A stretch of 16,170 bases of DNA, from NCBI GenBank assembly GCA_039029935.1, contig JBCCFC010000130.1:1-16170 (forward strand), written 5' to 3'. Positions 14,408 through 16,170 of this stretch are shown here, piece by piece (the stretch's first letter is position 1; each line of letters begins with the position of its first letter). Source of the DNA: G039029935 sp039029935. GTDB lineage: Bacteria; Chloroflexota; Anaerolineae; Caldilineales; Caldilineaceae. Below the pieces are notes generated by a model. That model made no database searches and was not told the DNA's origin. It saw only the letters and a list, made by a program, of their open reading frames with translations. A program made the position numbers and the translations under genes.

Positions 14408-16048
14408 ATGACGAAGGATCTGAACTCACGAATTTGGCTCAGTGACGGAATGGATTATCACTTTCCCGAACAAAGCTTAGATGAGGTGATGGACAAACCA
14501 AATACAGGAGTTTGTTTTTCCGGCGGTGGGACAAGGGCAATGACAGCAACGATGGGGCAGTTACGCGCCTTGGATCATCTGGGGCTGATACCGGACATAC
14601 GCTATATATCATGTGTTTCTGGTGGCTCTTGGGCAACAACAATTTATATCTATTATAGGGGCAGTGAGGACATACTCGGGCCAGTTACGCGCCCACAAGA
14701 TATTGACAAAGAACACTTGGCACATGGGTTGACCTCTTCACAGTTGGCCTATGGCGCAGCAAAATCTTTGCTCAAAGCTGCGCTTTCATGGCAGCTTGAT
14801 ATCATTGATGTTGATTATACTTCCCACGATACGTGGAATTATTCCGTTGGTGAGGTATATCTTGAAGATTTTGGTTTATTCGATACGGACAAGGCGGCGT
14901 CTCACCCAGAGGAAGTCTCTTACTTCAGCTATGATCAAACGACCGTTGACGAAATTAAACGATGTAACCCATCACTAAACGATAAAACGTTTTTGCTGGT
15001 CGATCCAGGGAAGCCTTATCCAATCATCAACTCCTGTATGATATTGCCAGAGGGTGATGACGATGATGACGAGGAGCATTATGATCTGCTAAACTTCGAA
15101 TACACACCGCTAACGGTAGGGCGACCCTATGCAACAACGATTGATGGTAAAACCTATGGAGGCAGTTTTATTGAACCCTTTGCCTATCGGGGTGCGGCAT
15201 CGGACCCAACAGCGAACCCACACTCATGTCCAGCATCAGTGAGATCGTTGGACAGTGCGGGCTATATCAACATCTCCATGCCGGACAGACCGTTTTCGCT
15301 GACAGAAACCACTGGTGCCAGTAGCGCAGATTATGCACAAGCGACATTCGAAGTATTTGGTCGGGATTTTGGTGTATTAGAATTGGCCCCTCAAGACCTA
15401 TACTGGGCTGTTAATGAAGAGGTTCATTTTGGCGATGGTGGTTTTTTGGATGTCAGTGGCATTATCCCATTGCTCCAGCGTGGTGTTGACCATATCATTG
15501 CATTTATAAACACAAGCACGAAACTAGACATCACCTATGAACCAAGCGATGCTGCGAATAATGACCCTGGGGCTCGTTGTGATGAAACCATCCTTGCCTT
15601 GTTTGGCTACAACAACACCGCCTGGGGAACGTCTCGTCCCTATAGTCACGTGTTTGCCAAGTCGGAATTTGCTGGTGTGTTGGCGCAATTCAAGGAGAAG
15701 AAAAAGAACAAACAACCAATGATAGTTGCGGCTGAACATACCGTTGTACAAAACGATTATTGGGGTGTCAAGGGGGGGCGTCAAGTATCTGTGACTTGGT
15801 ATTACTTGGATGAATGTGGGGCATGGGAAGAACAGCTACCCAAAGATACTCAAAAGCAAATCAAAAATTCAGGCGATTTTGACCTATTTCCTAATTATAA
15901 GACGATAGGGCAAAATAGTCGTTTTCTGCATCCAACCATTGTTGAACTCACCAATGAACAAGTTACACTGCTTGCCGATTTTACCTGTGGCTGTATGTTA
16001 ATGGACAAGGATACGATTATCAACGCAATTAGACCATCGTCCTCATAA
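14408..16048 (+). CDS. Patatin/cPLA2-like phospholipase
   Basis: The 546-aa protein has a Ser/Asp catalytic dyad of the patatin/cytosolic phospholipase A2 superfamily, which cleaves acyl esters of membrane lipids. The oxyanion segment is SGGGTRA (38-44), the nucleophile Ser71 lies in CVSGGSW, and the Asp lies in GDGGFLD (D343), followed by VSGIIPLLQRGVDHIIAF. The long insert between Ser and Asp and the DGGxxD..PLL pattern are closer to cPLA2/lysophospholipase than to short patatins. The first Gly of the usual GxSxG is Cys69. There is no signal peptide or membrane segment, so it is probably cytosolic. A strong AAGGAG precedes the ATG. It could be a lipid-metabolism enzyme or a toxin/defence effector; no cyclase, toxin-immunity or secretion gene is in the window to decide. 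Confidence 0.83.
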   Translation: MTKDLNSRIWLSDGMDYHFPEQSLDEVMDKPNTGVCFSGGGTRAMTATMGQLRALDHLGLIPDIRYISCVSGGSWATTIYIYYRGSEDILGPVTRPQDIDKEHLAHGLTSSQLAYGAAKSLLKAALSWQLDIIDVDYTSHDTWNYSVGEVYLEDFGLFDTDKAASHPEEVSYFSYDQTTVDEIKRCNPSLNDKTFLLVDPGKPYPIINSCMILPEGDDDDDEEHYDLLNFEYTPLTVGRPYATTIDGKTYGGSFIEPFAYRGAASDPTANPHSCPASVRSLDSAGYINISMPDRPFSLTETTGASSADYAQATFEVFGRDFGVLELAPQDLYWAVNEEVHFGDGGFLDVSGIIPLLQRGVDHIIAFINTSTKLDITYEPSDAANNDPGARCDETILALFGYNNTAWGTSRPYSHVFAKSEFAGVLAQFKEKKKNKQPMIVAAEHTVVQNDYWGVKGGRQVSVTWYYLDECGAWEEQLPKDTQKQIKNSGDFDLFPNYKTIGQNSRFLHPTIVELTNEQVTLLADFTCGCMLMDKDTIINAIRPSSS

Positions 16049-16079
16049 GAATATTCGCTCAACAAGATTAGCAACAAGT

Positions 16080-16123
16080 CTGACAACAGGGCTGGCAATA
16101 AGGCTGACAATAAGGCTGACATT
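16080..16123. repeat. Degenerate GGCTGACAATAA repeats
   Basis: AATAAGGCTGAC occurs twice in tandem (~16098-16121) after a related CTGACAACAGGGCTGGC. It resembles the CTGAC repeats at 7213 and 14253 and again follows a stop codon. Confidence 0.5.
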
Positions 16124-16162
16124 AATACAGGATGCGTGATTGGTCATGATTCCTGTATCCGC
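16124..16162 (+). other. Inverted repeat near the right edge
   Basis: ATACAGGA and TCCTGTAT are complementary around ~18 bases. It may be a terminator stem for the phospholipase gene, but no T-run follows inside the window. Confidence 0.3.
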
Positions 16163-16170
16163 ATTGGAAC

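Overview
The window looks like a chromosomal segment of a Chloroflexota-type (monoderm, filamentous-lineage) bacterium. This is inferred from three things: lipoproteins with Pro/Thr-rich linkers after the lipobox, a large BTAD/SARP regulator fused to an NB-ARC-type ATPase, and a degenerate member of a metallo-beta-lactamase-fold family common in that phylum. No 16S or other marker gene is present, so the assignment is inference.

Left third (216-6354): a compact sulfur-oxidation (Sox) locus, all on the plus strand. In order it holds a lipoprotein with an acidic repeat linker and a YVTN-type beta-propeller, soxY, soxZ, a lipid-anchored monohaem cytochrome c, soxB (Tat signal plus lipobox) and a SCO1/SenC-type copper chaperone lipoprotein. 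No recognisable soxA, soxX or soxCD is in view. The proposed division of labour is that SoxYZ carries the sulfur substrate on the SoxY C-terminal cysteine, SoxB hydrolyses sulfate off it, and the cytochrome takes electrons. The beta-propeller is an unassigned partner. Two copies of an ~85-bp imperfect palindrome bracket soxY-soxZ-cytochrome-soxB.

Middle (6355-8509): a promoter and a G6/C6 leader hairpin precede an MBL-fold protein that has lost nearly all its metal ligands. An 8-bp tandem repeat tract (CTGACTGG/CTGACAAG) and a 26-bp-arm hairpin come next, then a two-domain formyltransferase of the methionyl-tRNA formyltransferase family with an intact N/H/D triad.

Regulatory block (8461-13116): a minus-strand LuxR-type regulator whose receiver lacks the phospho-acceptor Asp, divergent from a 1149-aa BTAD/NB-ARC regulator. 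The intergenic region holds three AAGCGTGATT direct repeats. Both genes run at their 3' ends into the same heptameric repeat, which forms an inverted pair around the block. Just beyond is a probable 52-aa minus-strand small ORF with a strong ribosome-binding site.

Right end (12862-16170): a long stretch with little coding content, short ORFs translationally coupled to a Fur-family regulator, a second copy of the CTGACTGG repeat, a tandem pair of 21-bp repeats, and a 546-aa patatin/cPLA2-like phospholipase.

The most unusual items are the SoxY arm ending exactly at its cysteine, the lipid-anchored Sox layout with a His-rich propeller partner, the MBL pseudoenzyme, and the repeat-bracketed regulator pair with its neighbouring small ORF.
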